Shown: one piece after another, positions 9,544 through 18,273 of the stretch
Numbering within the stretch: position 1 is the stretch's first letter
Layout of the letters: each line of letters begins with the position of its first letter
From: Fen-1254 sp963778945
Lineage (GTDB): Bacteria; Bacteroidota; Ignavibacteria; UBA10030
DNA: 64,000 bases
NCBI GenBank assembly: GCA_963778945.1
Contig: CAVZWL010000005.1
Location: forward strand, 93,143-157,142
Reading direction: 5' to 3'
The notes under the pieces: model-generated
What the model saw: only the letters and a program-made list of their open reading frames with translations
Database searches by the model: none
Told to the model about the DNA's origin: nothing
Program-made: the position numbers and the translations under genes

Positions 9544-11342
9544 CTATTCTTCCATAGAGAGGACGGCGAGAAATGCTTCCTGGGGAATCTCCACACGGCC
9601 TACCTGTTTCATACGTTTTTTACCCTCTTTTTGTTTCTCCAGAAGTTTGCGTTTGCGCGAAATATCGCCGCCGTAGCATTTAGCCAGAACGTTTTTCCTC
9701 ATCGCGCTGAGCGTTTCCCGTGCGATAACCTTGCTGCCGATAGCCGCCTGTATGGCTACTTCGAACATTTGACGATGGATCAGCTTCCGAAGTTTCTGGC
9801 ACATCTTTCGTCCCCACTCATACGATTCTTCGCGGTGAACAATGGTGGACAGCGCATCGACCGGTTCTCCGTTGAGGAGAATATCCAGCTTGACCAGTTC
9901 GGATTCCCTGTATTCCAGCAGGTCGTAATCGAACGAAGCATATCCGCGCGAAATGGATTTCAGCTTATCGTAAAAATCGAAAATGATTTCGGAAAGGGGA
10001 AGTTCATAATGAATATCGGCGCGTTCGGGGCTCAGGTATGTCGTGTTTTTGTGTATACCGCGCCGGTCCATGCAGAGTTTCATGATATTTCCGATGTATT
10101 CGGTCGGAACGATAATTTGCGCCTTGACGAAAGGTTCTTCTACTTTTTCAATCATACCGGCGTCCGGCATCAATGCCGGATTGTCTACGAAGAGAACATC
10201 ATGGTCTGTCTTTGTCACTCGGTATTCGACGTTGGGAACCGTATTGATGAGCGATTGATTATATTCCCGTTCAAGGCGTTCACGGACGATCTCCATGTGA
10301 AGCAGCCCGAGAAAGCCGGCACGGAATCCGAAACCGAGGGCGACGGATGTTTCCGGCTCAAAGACCAAAGATGCGTCGTTGAGTTTTAATTTTTCGAGCG
10401 CTTCACGCAGTTCGGAAAATTCATCGCTGTTGGTCGGATAAATTCCGCTAAAGACCATCGGCTTCGCTTCCTTATATCCGGGAAGCGGCTCCGGCGCAGG
10501 ATTGCCCGCAAGTGTGATCGTATCCCCGACTTTGGTATCGTGGACATCCCGCAGATTGGCAATAATATAACCGACATCCCCGGCGGAGAGGGACCCGGTC
10601 CGCTTACGCTGCATTTCCAGTATGCCGATGTCTTCCGCCTGGAAATCCCTTCCGTTTGAAAAAAAGCGTATCTGGTCTTTTTCCTTGATCGAGCCGTCTA
10701 TAACGCGAACGTAGGCGATTGCACCGCGGAACTCGTCGAATACGGAATCGAAAATAAGCGCCTTCAGAGGCGCCTGCGGATCTCCCTGCGGCGGCGGAAT
10801 GCGCTTGACGATCGCTTCCAGAACCTCCTCAGTCCCGATTCCCGATTTAGCGCTGCCCATGAGAATCTCTTCTTCCGTACAGCCGATGAGGTCGATAATC
10901 TGCTTCTTGACCATTTCGATCATCGTCTTAGCACTGGGCAGATCGATCTTGTTGATAAAAGGTATGATCTCCAGGCCGGCATCGATTGCGAGGTAAAGGT
11001 TGGAAATTGTCTGTGCTTCGACGCCTTGTGTAGCATCGACGACGAGGATCGCTCCCTCACATGCGGCGAGGGAGCGGGATACTTCATACGTAAAATCGAC
11101 GTGTCCCGGCGTGTCGATAAGGTTGAGAGTGTATTCTTTTTTATTGCGCGCTTTATACTGGAGCTGAATGGCATGCAGCTTGATGGTAATGCCGCGCTCC
11201 TGTTCCAGTTCCATGTCGTCGAGGACCTGTTTGGTCATGTCCCGCGAGGCAATCGTACCGGTGTATCCAGAAGCCGGTCAGCCAGAGTCGATTTACCGTG
11301 ATCGATATGTGCTACAATGCAAAAATTACGAATATGATCCAT
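9544..11342 (-). CDS. lepA: elongation factor 4 (LepA) back-translocase GTPase, one frameshift near the N-terminus
   Basis: About 599 residues, the usual LepA length. ATG at 11342 opens MDHIRNFCIVAHIDHGKSTL, containing the P-loop (G1). After LLD the frame breaks near 11270, where one T appears missing, and resumes as TGTIASRDMTKQVLDDMELE. The rest is intact: RGITIK (G2), DTPGHVDF (G3), NKIDLP (G4), EF-G-like domains, and the LepA-specific C-terminal domain ending GRVEIPQEAFLAVL. The protein acts on stalled ribosomes and is membrane-associated under some conditions. It heads the leftward group lepA-lepB-lepB-hemW. A perfect hairpin lies about 30 bases upstream. Confidence 0.94.
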
Positions 11343-11372
11343 TTTCAAAACTCAATCCAATAAAACGATAAA

Positions 11373-11402
11373 GAGTAAAGAGGGGTTAGCCGCTCTTTAC
11401 TC
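11373..11402. terminator. perfect 10-bp hairpin upstream of lepA
   Basis: GAGTAAAGAG and CTCTTTACTC are exact inverted complements; two further G-C pairs extend the stem inward to a small loop. On the + strand it is followed by a pyrimidine-rich tail (ctttctttctt), on the minus strand by tttatcgtttta just before the lepA ATG. It lies between divergent genes, so it is either a leader hairpin of lepA or a terminator-like relic. No function is proven. Confidence 0.45.
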
Positions 11403-11454
11403 CTTTCTTTCTTAAAGATATTCAAAAATGGGGAGAAGAGCAATGAGCGATAAA

Positions 11455-11505
11455 GAGTAAATGGTGAATGGTAAATGGCGAATGGTAAATGGTGAATGGC
11501 GTCAC
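11455..11505 (+). repeat. heptad repeat tract, copy 5
   Basis: Seven consecutive 7-mers of the form gtaaatg / gtgaatg / gcgaatg on the + strand, between the divergent lepA and the TIGR01777 gene. Clean 7-base periodicity; same polarity as copy 1. Confidence 0.85.
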
Positions 11506-11596
11506 GTTTGTTTAATGTTTTGCCTTTTTGTTCTTTTGTTTGCTATATTCTTTTCATTATTCACAGTTTTCCGGTTGCTCATCAACAAGGAAATAC

Positions 11597-12520
11597 ATGA
11601 AAATCGTTATTGCCGGGGGAACTGGATTTATCGGCGGCAGATTGACACAGCGGCTTCTTGATTTGGATCATGAAGTTATTATTCTTTCGCGCCGCGAGAT
11701 GGATGCGTCGATATCCCGGTTCCCAAAGAATGTAAAATTGTCATGGCTTGTCTGGGACGGCCGAACTCCGGAAGCGCTCCTTCCGGCAATTGACGGAGCT
11801 TCCGCCGTTCTTAATCTTGCCGGCGAGTCTCTTGCGGGAAAGAGATGGACCGAAACACAAAAGATGATAATATTCGACAGCAGGATCGAGACTACAAGGT
11901 CGCTGGTATCGGCGATCGGACGTGCCGGTCATCCGCCGAAAATACTGTTGAATGCATCCGCCGTCGGTTTTTACGGCAATGTTCCGGAAGGAGATGTGAC
12001 GGAATACTTTCCACAAGGTAAAGATTTTTTGGCGGATCTTTGTGCGCAATGGGAACTCGAATCACTGCGTGCAGAAAAATTCGGTGTGCGTGTTGTTCTG
12101 CTGCGGTCCGGCATTGTGCTGGACACATGCGCCGGCACGCTTCCAAAATTACTGCTGCCGTTTAGGTTTTTTCTGGGAGGACATTTTGGAAGCGGGAAGC
12201 AATGGTTCCCATGGATTCATGTCCTGGACGAAGTCAATGCTATTCTTTTCGCGCTGAACAACGAGAATATCTCCGGCGCTGTGAATCTCTGCGCGCCCGG
12301 CATACTTCGCCAGAAAGATTTTTGCACGTTGCTTGGAAAAGTTCTGCACCGGCCGTCGGTTCTATCGATTCCTGCCGCCGTTTTAAAAATTTTTCTTGGC
12401 GAAATGGCGGAACTGCTGCTCCTGCATGGACAGAAAGCTGTGTCTCAAAAATTGATCGACAGCGGATTCAAATTTTCTTTTATGGAATGCGAAGAAGCGT
12501 TGAAGAATCTTGCGGGCTAA
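11597..12520 (+). CDS. TIGR01777-family NAD(P)-binding epimerase-like protein (SDR39U1 type)
   Basis: 307 residues. It starts MKIVIAGGTGFIGGRL, the extended-SDR dinucleotide-binding glycine motif, with AAGGA eight bases upstream. Further family marks are VLNLAGESLAGKRWT, ASAVGFYG, VLLRSGIVLD, PWIHVLDEV and a C-terminal DUF1731-like tail. This family (E. coli YfcH, human SDR39U1) is structurally an epimerase/dehydratase but no substrate is established. The stop overlaps the convergent DUF5683 stop by a few bases. The frame is intact. The longer upstream reading begins inside non-coding sequence and is rejected in favour of this start. Confidence 0.87.
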   Translation: MKIVIAGGTGFIGGRLTQRLLDLDHEVIILSRREMDASISRFPKNVKLSWLVWDGRTPEALLPAIDGASAVLNLAGESLAGKRWTETQKMIIFDSRIETTRSLVSAIGRAGHPPKILLNASAVGFYGNVPEGDVTEYFPQGKDFLADLCAQWELESLRAEKFGVRVVLLRSGIVLDTCAGTLPKLLLPFRFFLGGHFGSGKQWFPWIHVLDEVNAILFALNNENISGAVNLCAPGILRQKDFCTLLGKVLHRPSVLSIPAAVLKIFLGEMAELLLLHGQKAVSQKLIDSGFKFSFMECEEALKNLAG

Positions 12521-13086
12521 TGAATGGGAATCTTGAGCTGGACGGTGGTTGTTCCTTCCAGACTATCTGAGACGTCGAAACTGTACAGCGTGGCTCCAAC
12601 ATAAGCATCTAAAAGATTGACAATATACGTAAGCACAAGATAGATCGTATATTTGTCCCGTATATCATGGTAATAATCCCGGCAGGTTTGGAGTTGAGGG
12701 TTGCCTATGTGGTAGATAGTGTCTGCTGCAACCGATGCCGAGAATAGATTTTGGTATCGGCGATAATAAGTATTGGCTTCGTTCCATTGTGAATAAAACA
12801 AAACACCGAGTCCCCAGTATAATGGAATTGTATAATACCGATGAGCATAAAATTGACCCGCTCCGGGAAGAATTGCTGAAAGAAGCAAAGCGGTGTTTCC
12901 GGATTTTTGGTCAAGAGGTACGGGGGCAATTTTACGCGCTGAAAATGCGAGCGTATCGGCCTGTGCTTTGGCCGAGTCCTGCCGCATAAATGCGGCAGGA
13001 ACAACTCGCTGGGCATGAGCGGCCTGCGGACGGAGAAGAAAACATGAGAGAGTGCCGAACAGCAGTATAAATCCCCTATGCTTCAT
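12517..13086 (-). CDS. DUF5683-like membrane protein with signal peptide
   Basis: 189 residues. An N-terminal signal peptide (MKHRGFILLFGTLSCFLLRP…AHAQ) and a proline/alanine-rich linker precede SAILPGAGQFYAHRYYTIPL, the core motif of DUF5683, then a membrane helix (YWGLGVLFYSQW) and a second one near YLVLTYIVNLLDAYVGATLY. DUF5683 proteins are typical of Bacteroidota-like genomes and commonly lie next to parAB, as here; their role is unknown. It starts 7 bases after the ridA stop. The frame is intact. Confidence is high for the family, none for a function. Confidence 0.75.
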   Translation of the reverse strand: MKHRGFILLFGTLSCFLLRPQAAHAQRVVPAAFMRQDSAKAQADTLAFSARKIAPVPLDQKSGNTALLLSAILPGAGQFYAHRYYTIPLYWGLGVLFYSQWNEANTYYRRYQNLFSASVAADTIYHIGNPQLQTCRDYYHDIRDKYTIYLVLTYIVNLLDAYVGATLYSFDVSDSLEGTTTVQLKIPIH

Positions 13087-13093
13087 AAAAAAT

Positions 13094-13480
13094 TCAGTCG
13101 ATAAGAGCGACAGCTTCAATTTCTACCTTCACATCTTTTGGAAGACGGGCAACTTCGACCGCACTGCGTGCAGGCGCATTGGATGCAAAAAACTCGCCGT
13201 ATACCTCATTCATCGCTGCGAAATCGTTCATGCTTTTTAAAAAGACCGTCGTTTTAACGACTTGCTGGAGCGACGAACCTCCGGCAAGGAGCACCGCTTC
13301 CAGGTTCTTTATGGCCTGCCTGGTTTGGGACTTGATGTCCGTGTCGGTCACCGTTCCTGAGACGGGATCGAGGGGTATCTGTCCGGCCGTGAAAAGAAGT
13401 TTGCCTTCCGCCGCAATCGCCTGACTATAGGGACCAATCGGCGCAGGAGCTTTGTCTGTTAAAATTTTTGTTTTAGGCAT
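13094..13480 (-). CDS. ridA: RidA-family enamine/imine deaminase
   Basis: 128 residues, full length for the YjgF/YER057c/UK114 family. Motifs are GPYSQAI, LLFTAGQIPLDP, VVKTTVFLKSMNDFAAMNEVY and the C-terminal APARSAVEVARLPKDVKVEIEA. The last supplies the arginine that binds carboxylates of 2-aminoacrylate and related enamines. The enzyme hydrolyses reactive enamine/imine by-products of PLP enzymes in the cytosol and protects metabolism. It lies between parB (separated by a repeat tract) and the DUF5683 gene, all leftward. Confidence 0.92.
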   Translation of the reverse strand: MPKTKILTDKAPAPIGPYSQAIAAEGKLLFTAGQIPLDPVSGTVTDTDIKSQTRQAIKNLEAVLLAGGSSLQQVVKTTVFLKSMNDFAAMNEVYGEFFASNAPARSAVEVARLPKDVKVEIEAVALID

Positions 13481-13487
13481 TTTTTTA

Positions 13488-13622
13488 AGCTGTAAACGGT
13501 AAACTGTGAACTGTGAACTGTAAAGAGCAAATCAACTGAATAACAAAGTAACCAAATAACCAAATAACGGATTAACGCATCACATTGAAAAACGAACTAC
13601 GAACTTAGAACTATGAACCAAT
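13488..13622 (+). repeat. heptad/octad repeat tract, copy 6
   Basis: Words gtaaacg, gtaaact, gtgaact (7-mers), then accaaata 8-mers, then cgaacta / gaactta words, filling the gap between leftward parB and ridA. The stop-rich purine strand is again the + strand, opposite to the flanking genes. Confidence 0.8.
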
Positions 13623-13631
13623 GAACTATTT

Positions 13632-14544
13632 TTATTTTTTCCCTTCCGTAAACAAATCCAAGAGCCGGTCAAAATCGTCCAGCGAATAAAATTCTATTAT
13701 TATTTCACCCCGTCCGCTTCCTTTCGTATGTACTTTTACCCTGGTTCCGAGCGATTGTTGAAGACGTTCTTCAAGGCTGTGCAAGTTTGCTGAGGCGCCG
13801 CTGCCGGCTGATTTCGTCGGTCTTGCGGAATTTTTTCCTGCAGACCGGACAATATCTTCCACTTTGCGGACGGAAAGTCCGCCGTCGACGATTTTATCGT
13901 ATGTCCGGAGCTGAGTTTTTTCGCTCGGCAAATTGATGAGCGCGCGGGCATGTCCCATCGAAATTTTATTTTTTCGAAGCCCGTCCTGAATTTTAGATGG
14001 AAGCTTTAAAAGGCGGATAAAATTCGTCACGGTGCTGCGGTCTTTTCCGACCTTTCTGGGCGATATCGTCCTGGTTCAAATGGCATTCGTCGATAAGCCG
14101 CTGATACGCCGCAGCCACTTCGATCGGATTCAAATATTCCCGCTGAATGTTCTCGATGAGAGCGAGTTCCAGCATTTCTTCGTCGTTCTCGATGGAGATG
14201 ATATACGCGGGAATGTGTTTGAGCCGCGCAAGCTGCGCAGCGCGCAGACGCCGTTCTCCGGAAATGAGCTGGTAGCCGTTTTCCGTCCGGCGAATAGTAA
14301 TCGGCTGAATGATTCCTTTTTCCCTGATCGACCGCGTTAGTTCGTCAAGAGCGCTCTGATCGAAATCGGTTCTCGGCTGAAAAGGATTCGGATGAATTTT
14401 TCCGATCTCGATATTGGCAATGATGCCGACCTCTCCGGTGTCGGTCCCGATCGAGGTATCGCGGACATTGACCTCCATCTGCGGGGTCTTAGGAATAAGT
14501 GCGTTGAGTCCTCGTCCGAGGACGGGTTTTTTATTCGTACTCAT
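13632..14544 (-). CDS. parB: ParB/Spo0J chromosome-partition CTPase, one frameshift
   Basis: About 303 residues. The N-terminal LGRGLNALIP start is typical of chromosomal ParB. NPFQPRTDFDQSALDEL and the GERRLRAAQLA box (ParB/Srx CTP-binding domain) follow, then the ENIQREYLNPIEVA helix and the HTH that recognises parS. In the HTH the frame breaks near 14055, apparently through one extra G: QDDIAQK continues in the other frame as GKDRSTVTNFIRLLKLP. The dimerisation tail ends DRLLDLFTEGKK. It follows parA by 3 bases. No parS consensus was seen in the window. Confidence 0.9.
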
Positions 14545-14547
14545 CGG

Positions 14548-15357
14548 TTATTCTGCTCCGGGTGTAGTCTGCTGCATGAGGGGTTCATAAGCAAAAAATT
14601 TATTGTTCTGCAAAATTTCCTTTGCCAGATCCATATAATGCCGCGTACCGGAACAGATAGCGTCGTAGAGAATAATCGGTTTTCCGAAGCTCGGGGCTTC
14701 GCTTAAACGGATGTTGCGGGAGACGATCGTGGTAAAGACTTTACCGCCGAAATAACGTTTGACTTCGTCTACGATTTGATTGGAAAGACGCAGCCGGGAG
14801 TCGAACATGGTCAGGAGCACGCCTTCGATATCGAGTCCCGGGTTCAAATTCTTTTTGACCATATTGATGGTGCTGAACAATTGGCCGAGACCTTCGAGCG
14901 CGAAATATTCGCACTGGACGGGAATAAGAACGGAATCAGCCGCAGTGAGGGCGTTCAGTGTCAGGAGTCCGAGCGAAGGGGGGCAGTCTATAATGATAAA
15001 ATCGTACCGGTCGCGGACCGGTTTGAGCGCTGTCTGCAGCAATCGTTCCCGGTTTTCCATCTCCACCAGTTCGATTTCCGCACCGACAAGATTGATATGG
15101 GATGGAATAATGGAAAGAAAAGGCATTTGCGTCGGCTGGATGGTCGAAGCCGCGTCCATTGCTCCGACGAGAACTTCATAAATCGATTTGCCTTCCACGC
15201 TTGCTGATCCGACGCCGCTGGTTGCATTTGCCTGCGGATCGTTATCCACGAGCAGAATGCGTTTTTCCGCTGCTGCAAGCGATGCTGCAAGATTAATGGC
15301 GGTGGTCGTTTTACCGACTCCGCCTTTCTGATTTGCTACGACGATAATTTTTGCCAC
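14548..15357 (-). CDS. parA: ParA/Soj chromosome-partition ATPase
   Basis: 269 residues, intact. The deviant Walker A is QKGGVGKTTTAINLAASLA, the A' motif LLVDNDPQANATSGVG, and Walker B FIIIDCPPSLGLLT. It dimerises on ATP, binds DNA non-specifically and, with ParB, moves replication origins apart. The gene heads the leftward parA-parB-(ridA-DUF5683) group. There is no N-terminal HTH, so it is the chromosomal (type Ib-like/Soj) form rather than a plasmid type Ia. Confidence 0.95.
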   Translation of the reverse strand: MAKIIVVANQKGGVGKTTTAINLAASLAAAEKRILLVDNDPQANATSGVGSASVEGKSIYEVLVGAMDAASTIQPTQMPFLSIIPSHINLVGAEIELVEMENRERLLQTALKPVRDRYDFIIIDCPPSLGLLTLNALTAADSVLIPVQCEYFALEGLGQLFSTINMVKKNLNPGLDIEGVLLTMFDSRLRLSNQIVDEVKRYFGGKVFTTIVSRNIRLSEAPSFGKPIILYDAICSGTRHYMDLAKEILQNNKFFAYEPLMQQTTPGAE

Positions 15358-15539
15358 GAAGCTTCATCGACAATGAATGATAAAAAAATATACTTCTTTT
15401 TGTCTGGTTGTGCAATGGATGTTTGACCTCAAAAAGAGGAGAAATTTTAACTTTCCAGCTGTGTACGGATGCTGATCGGACGGAGTGCTGGCATGCAACA
15501 AAAGCGTTTCCTGCCGTAAAGAAGAAAAGGAGGTGCTCT

Positions 15540-15730
15540 ATGTTCACATTTATTCTTTGGCTGATTCTTTTTTTCTCTGCTGGCCATTAGCGCTCGCAGC
15601 TCTGGTGCTTTATCCGCTGGTCTGGATTTTTCTTCTGCCTTTTCGTCTTATCGGATTGACGGTTGAAGGCGTGTTTGCGTTCCTCAAAGCAGTGATTATG
15701 CTGCCGGCGCGCATTGCCGGTATGAAATAA
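15540..15730 (+). CDS. small hydrophobic membrane protein, frame broken in a T-run
   Basis: The ATG at 15540 has a perfect AGGAGG Shine-Dalgarno site 7 bases upstream, and the first frame gives MFTFILWLILFFSAGH then stop. Correcting by one base at the run of seven T near 15571 joins this to PLALAALVLYPLVWIFLLPF…AVIMLPARIAGMK. The product is about 63 residues, with one or two membrane helices and a basic end. It is immediately followed by a bidirectional terminator hairpin, supporting a real transcription unit. I do not recognise a family. Confidence 0.55.
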
Positions 15731-15762
15731 AACAGGCATTCCGGAATTGCGGGATGCCTGTT
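15731..15762. terminator. bidirectional intrinsic terminator
   Basis: aacaggcattccg pairs with cgggatgcctgtt (13 pairs with one wobble) around a 6-base loop. The + side is followed by tctcttt and the minus side by ttttattt. It sits between the + strand small membrane protein and the end of the leftward ahcY, and can serve both. Confidence 0.85.
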
Positions 15763-15782
15763 CTCTTTCGATAAACTTTCGA

Positions 15783-17061
15783 TCAGGTGCCTGCCGAGTA
15801 GTCGTCGATATATTTCGCCTGTTCCTTTGTCAGCGTATCGATGCCATAACCCATAGTTTTTAGTTTTACACCTGCAATTTCCTGATCCTGTTCGCTGGAG
15901 ATATCATGAACGGTATTTGCCAGCCGGTTTCCTTTTTTATGTTCTTCCACTAGCCGCAACTGCGACATGAACTGGTTGGCAAACGACATATCCATCACTT
16001 CGGACGGATGTCCCTCGGCTGCAGCCAGGTTGACTAACCGTCCCTGCGCGAGCAGGTAGATGTGCCGGCCGTTTTTTAACGTGTACTCTTCGTTGTCTTT
16101 GCGGACTTCCCGGACTCTTTTGGTAATCTTCTGCAGCTGTGGAATGTTGATCTCGCAGTCGTAATGTCCCGTATTGCAGATGATCGCGCCGTCTTTGATC
16201 GCTTTGAAATGGCGTTCGACAAGTATGTCTTTGACGCCGGTTGCCGTAATAAAAATATCGCCGATTGAGGCGGCTTCGTCCATAGGCATGACGCGGAAAC
16301 CTTCCAGCGTTGCTTTGAGTGCAGCAGTCGCTTTCACTTCCGTAATGATAACATTTGCGCCGAGCCCTTTTGCGCGGAGCGCTACGCCGCGTCCACAATG
16401 TCCGAATCCGGCGACGACAATATTTTTACCTGCAAGCAGAACGCTGGTCGCGCGTAAAATCCCGTCGAGCGTCGATTGACCCGTGCCGTACACGTTGTCG
16501 AAGTCCCACTTTGTTTCTGCATCGTTGACGGCGATGACCGGATATTTCAAAGCGCCGGCATGCGCCATCGCGCGGAGACGATGGACGCCGGTCGTGGTTT
16601 CTTCCGTCCCGCCGATGACGGTCGGGATCAATTCCTGATGTTTGTTATGAACGGTAAAAATCAGATCTGCGCCGTCATCGAGCGTAAGGTTCGGTTTGAA
16701 GCGCAGCGTCTCTTCGATGCACCAGTAAAAATCTTCCACGTTCATACCGTGCCATGCAAAAATACTGATGCCTTCCGATGCGAGCGCTGCAGCGACATCG
16801 TCCTGTGTCGAGAGAGGGTTGCATCCGCTCCAGCTGACGTCTGCGCCGGCGTCGGCAAATGTTCTGACGAGCACGGCCGTTTCCTTCGTCACATGGAGAC
16901 ATCCCGCGATTCGGTATCCTTTGAACGGTTTTGATCTTTTTATATTTTGCACGCAATGCGGCAAGGACCGGCATGCGAGATTCCGCCCATTCGATGCGGA
17001 GTTTGCCCGCATCGGCTAAAGCCAGGTCTTTTACTTTATATTGTCCCTTTTTTTCGTCCAT
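15783..17061 (-). CDS. ahcY: adenosylhomocysteinase, one frameshift near the N-terminus
   Basis: About 425 residues. ATG at 17061 gives MDEKKGQYKVKDLALADAG…MPVLAALRAKYKKIK. One extra A in a run near 16930 shifts the frame, and the protein resumes as PFKGYRIAGCLHVTKETAVL. Other motifs are NPLSTQDDVAAAL, the NAD-binding VVAGFGHCGRGVALRAKG, SVLLAGKNIVV, and DNEEYTLKNGRHIYLLAQGRLVNLAAAEGHP. The enzyme splits S-adenosylhomocysteine into adenosine and homocysteine, relieving inhibition of methyltransferases. It ends close to the shared terminator. metK lies directly upstream on the same strand (7-base gap), making an activated-methyl-cycle pair. Confidence 0.93.
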
Positions 17062-17068
17062 GAGAAAA

Positions 17069-18246
17069 TTACCTTTTCCTTGAGAGTGAATGAATTATCT
17101 GATCTGCTTTTTGCAGGATTTTTACAAGGTCGAGTTTTTCCCATGTAAAATCCTTTTCTGAACGGCCGAAATGTCCGTAGGCAGCCGTCTTTCCGTAAAT
17201 CGGGCGGCGAAGATTAAGGCGTTTGATAATGCCGCGCGGCGTCAGGTCGATTTCTTTAGAAATGAATTCCGCAAGAATCGTATCGGGCAGTTTTCCGGTT
17301 CCGAAGGTTTTGACCTGAATGGAAACCGGTTCTGCGACACCAATCGCATAGGCGACTTGAATTTGGCATTCGGAGGCAAGTTTTGCGGCGACGACATTTT
17401 TGGCCACGTGACGGGCGGCGTACGCTGCACTGCGGTCGACTTTCGTCGGGTCTTTTCCGGAAAATGCTCCGCCCCCGTGGGGAGCGCGTCCGCCGTATGT
17501 ATCGACAACGATTTTGCGCCCGGTCAGTCCGCTGTCGCCATGCGGACCGCCGATTTCAAACCGTCCCGTAGGATTGACAAAATAATGTGTTTGCTGATCC
17601 AGGAGCGCTGCGGGAATGATGACCCGGATGACGTGCTCGATAACATCTTCCTTTAATTTGTTTCTGCGAAACATTCGGATCGTGCTGTGTGGAAACGACG
17701 ACCGTATCGACGCGGCTCGGTTTGCCGCTCTGCGTCATATTCGACCGTAACCTGCGATTTCGCATCCGGTCGAAGATACGGCATAAGGGTATTTTCTTTT
17801 TTCCGTATTTCGGAAAGCCGGTGAACCAGTTTATGTGCGTACATAATCGGAGCCGGCATCAATTCCGGTGTTTCGGTACAGGCATAGCCGAACATCATGC
17901 CCTGATCGCCTGCGCCGCCGGTATCGACACCTTGTGCGATATCGGGAGATTGAGAATGCAAAGCGGATATGACGGCGCATGAATCCGCATCAAAACCGAT
18001 TCCGGCTTTTGTATAGCCGATTTCGCGTATGACTTTGCGGACGACATCCTGGATGTTTACGAAGTTTGCTTTGGATGTAATTTCACCGCCGACAAGAGCG
18101 AGACCCGTAGTGACGAACGATTCACATGCTACGCGTGATAACGGGTCCTGCGACAGGAACGCATCGAGGACGGCGTCTGAAATTTGATCGCATACTTTAT
18201 CCGGATGTCCTTCTGATACGGATTCAGAAGTAAAAAGATTTCGCAT
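17069..18246 (-). CDS. metK: S-adenosylmethionine synthetase, frame broken twice
   Basis: About 391 residues. ATG at 18246 (MRNLFTSESVSEGHPDKV) has AAAGG at the proper distance. Conserved parts are GHPDKVCDQISDAVLDAF, GAGDQGMMFGYACTE, PTGRFEIGGPHGDSGLTG and GGAFSGKDPTKVDRSAAY. Between QVTVEYDAERQT and EDVIEHVIR the sequence needs two corrections near 17725 and 17660, each consistent with one extra G. The middle frame then gives SRVDTVVVSTQHDPNVSQKQ. It makes SAM from methionine and ATP as a tetramer. Next gene on the strand is ahcY. No SAM riboswitch fits in the 27-base upstream gap. Confidence 0.93.
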
Positions 18247-18273
18247 TCTTGATCCTTTCTTCAATAATGATGA

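Noticed and set aside
9505..10389. Long + strand open frame opposite lepA
   Set aside because: Antisense to conserved LepA sequence; composition is that of a shadow frame.
15408..15590. 60-codon reading frame starting at 15408
   Set aside because: Its first part has no ribosome site; the ATG at 15540 with AGGAGG is the better start.
18247..18273. Possible SAM riboswitch before metK
   Set aside because: The gap is only 27 bases and holds just a Shine-Dalgarno site.
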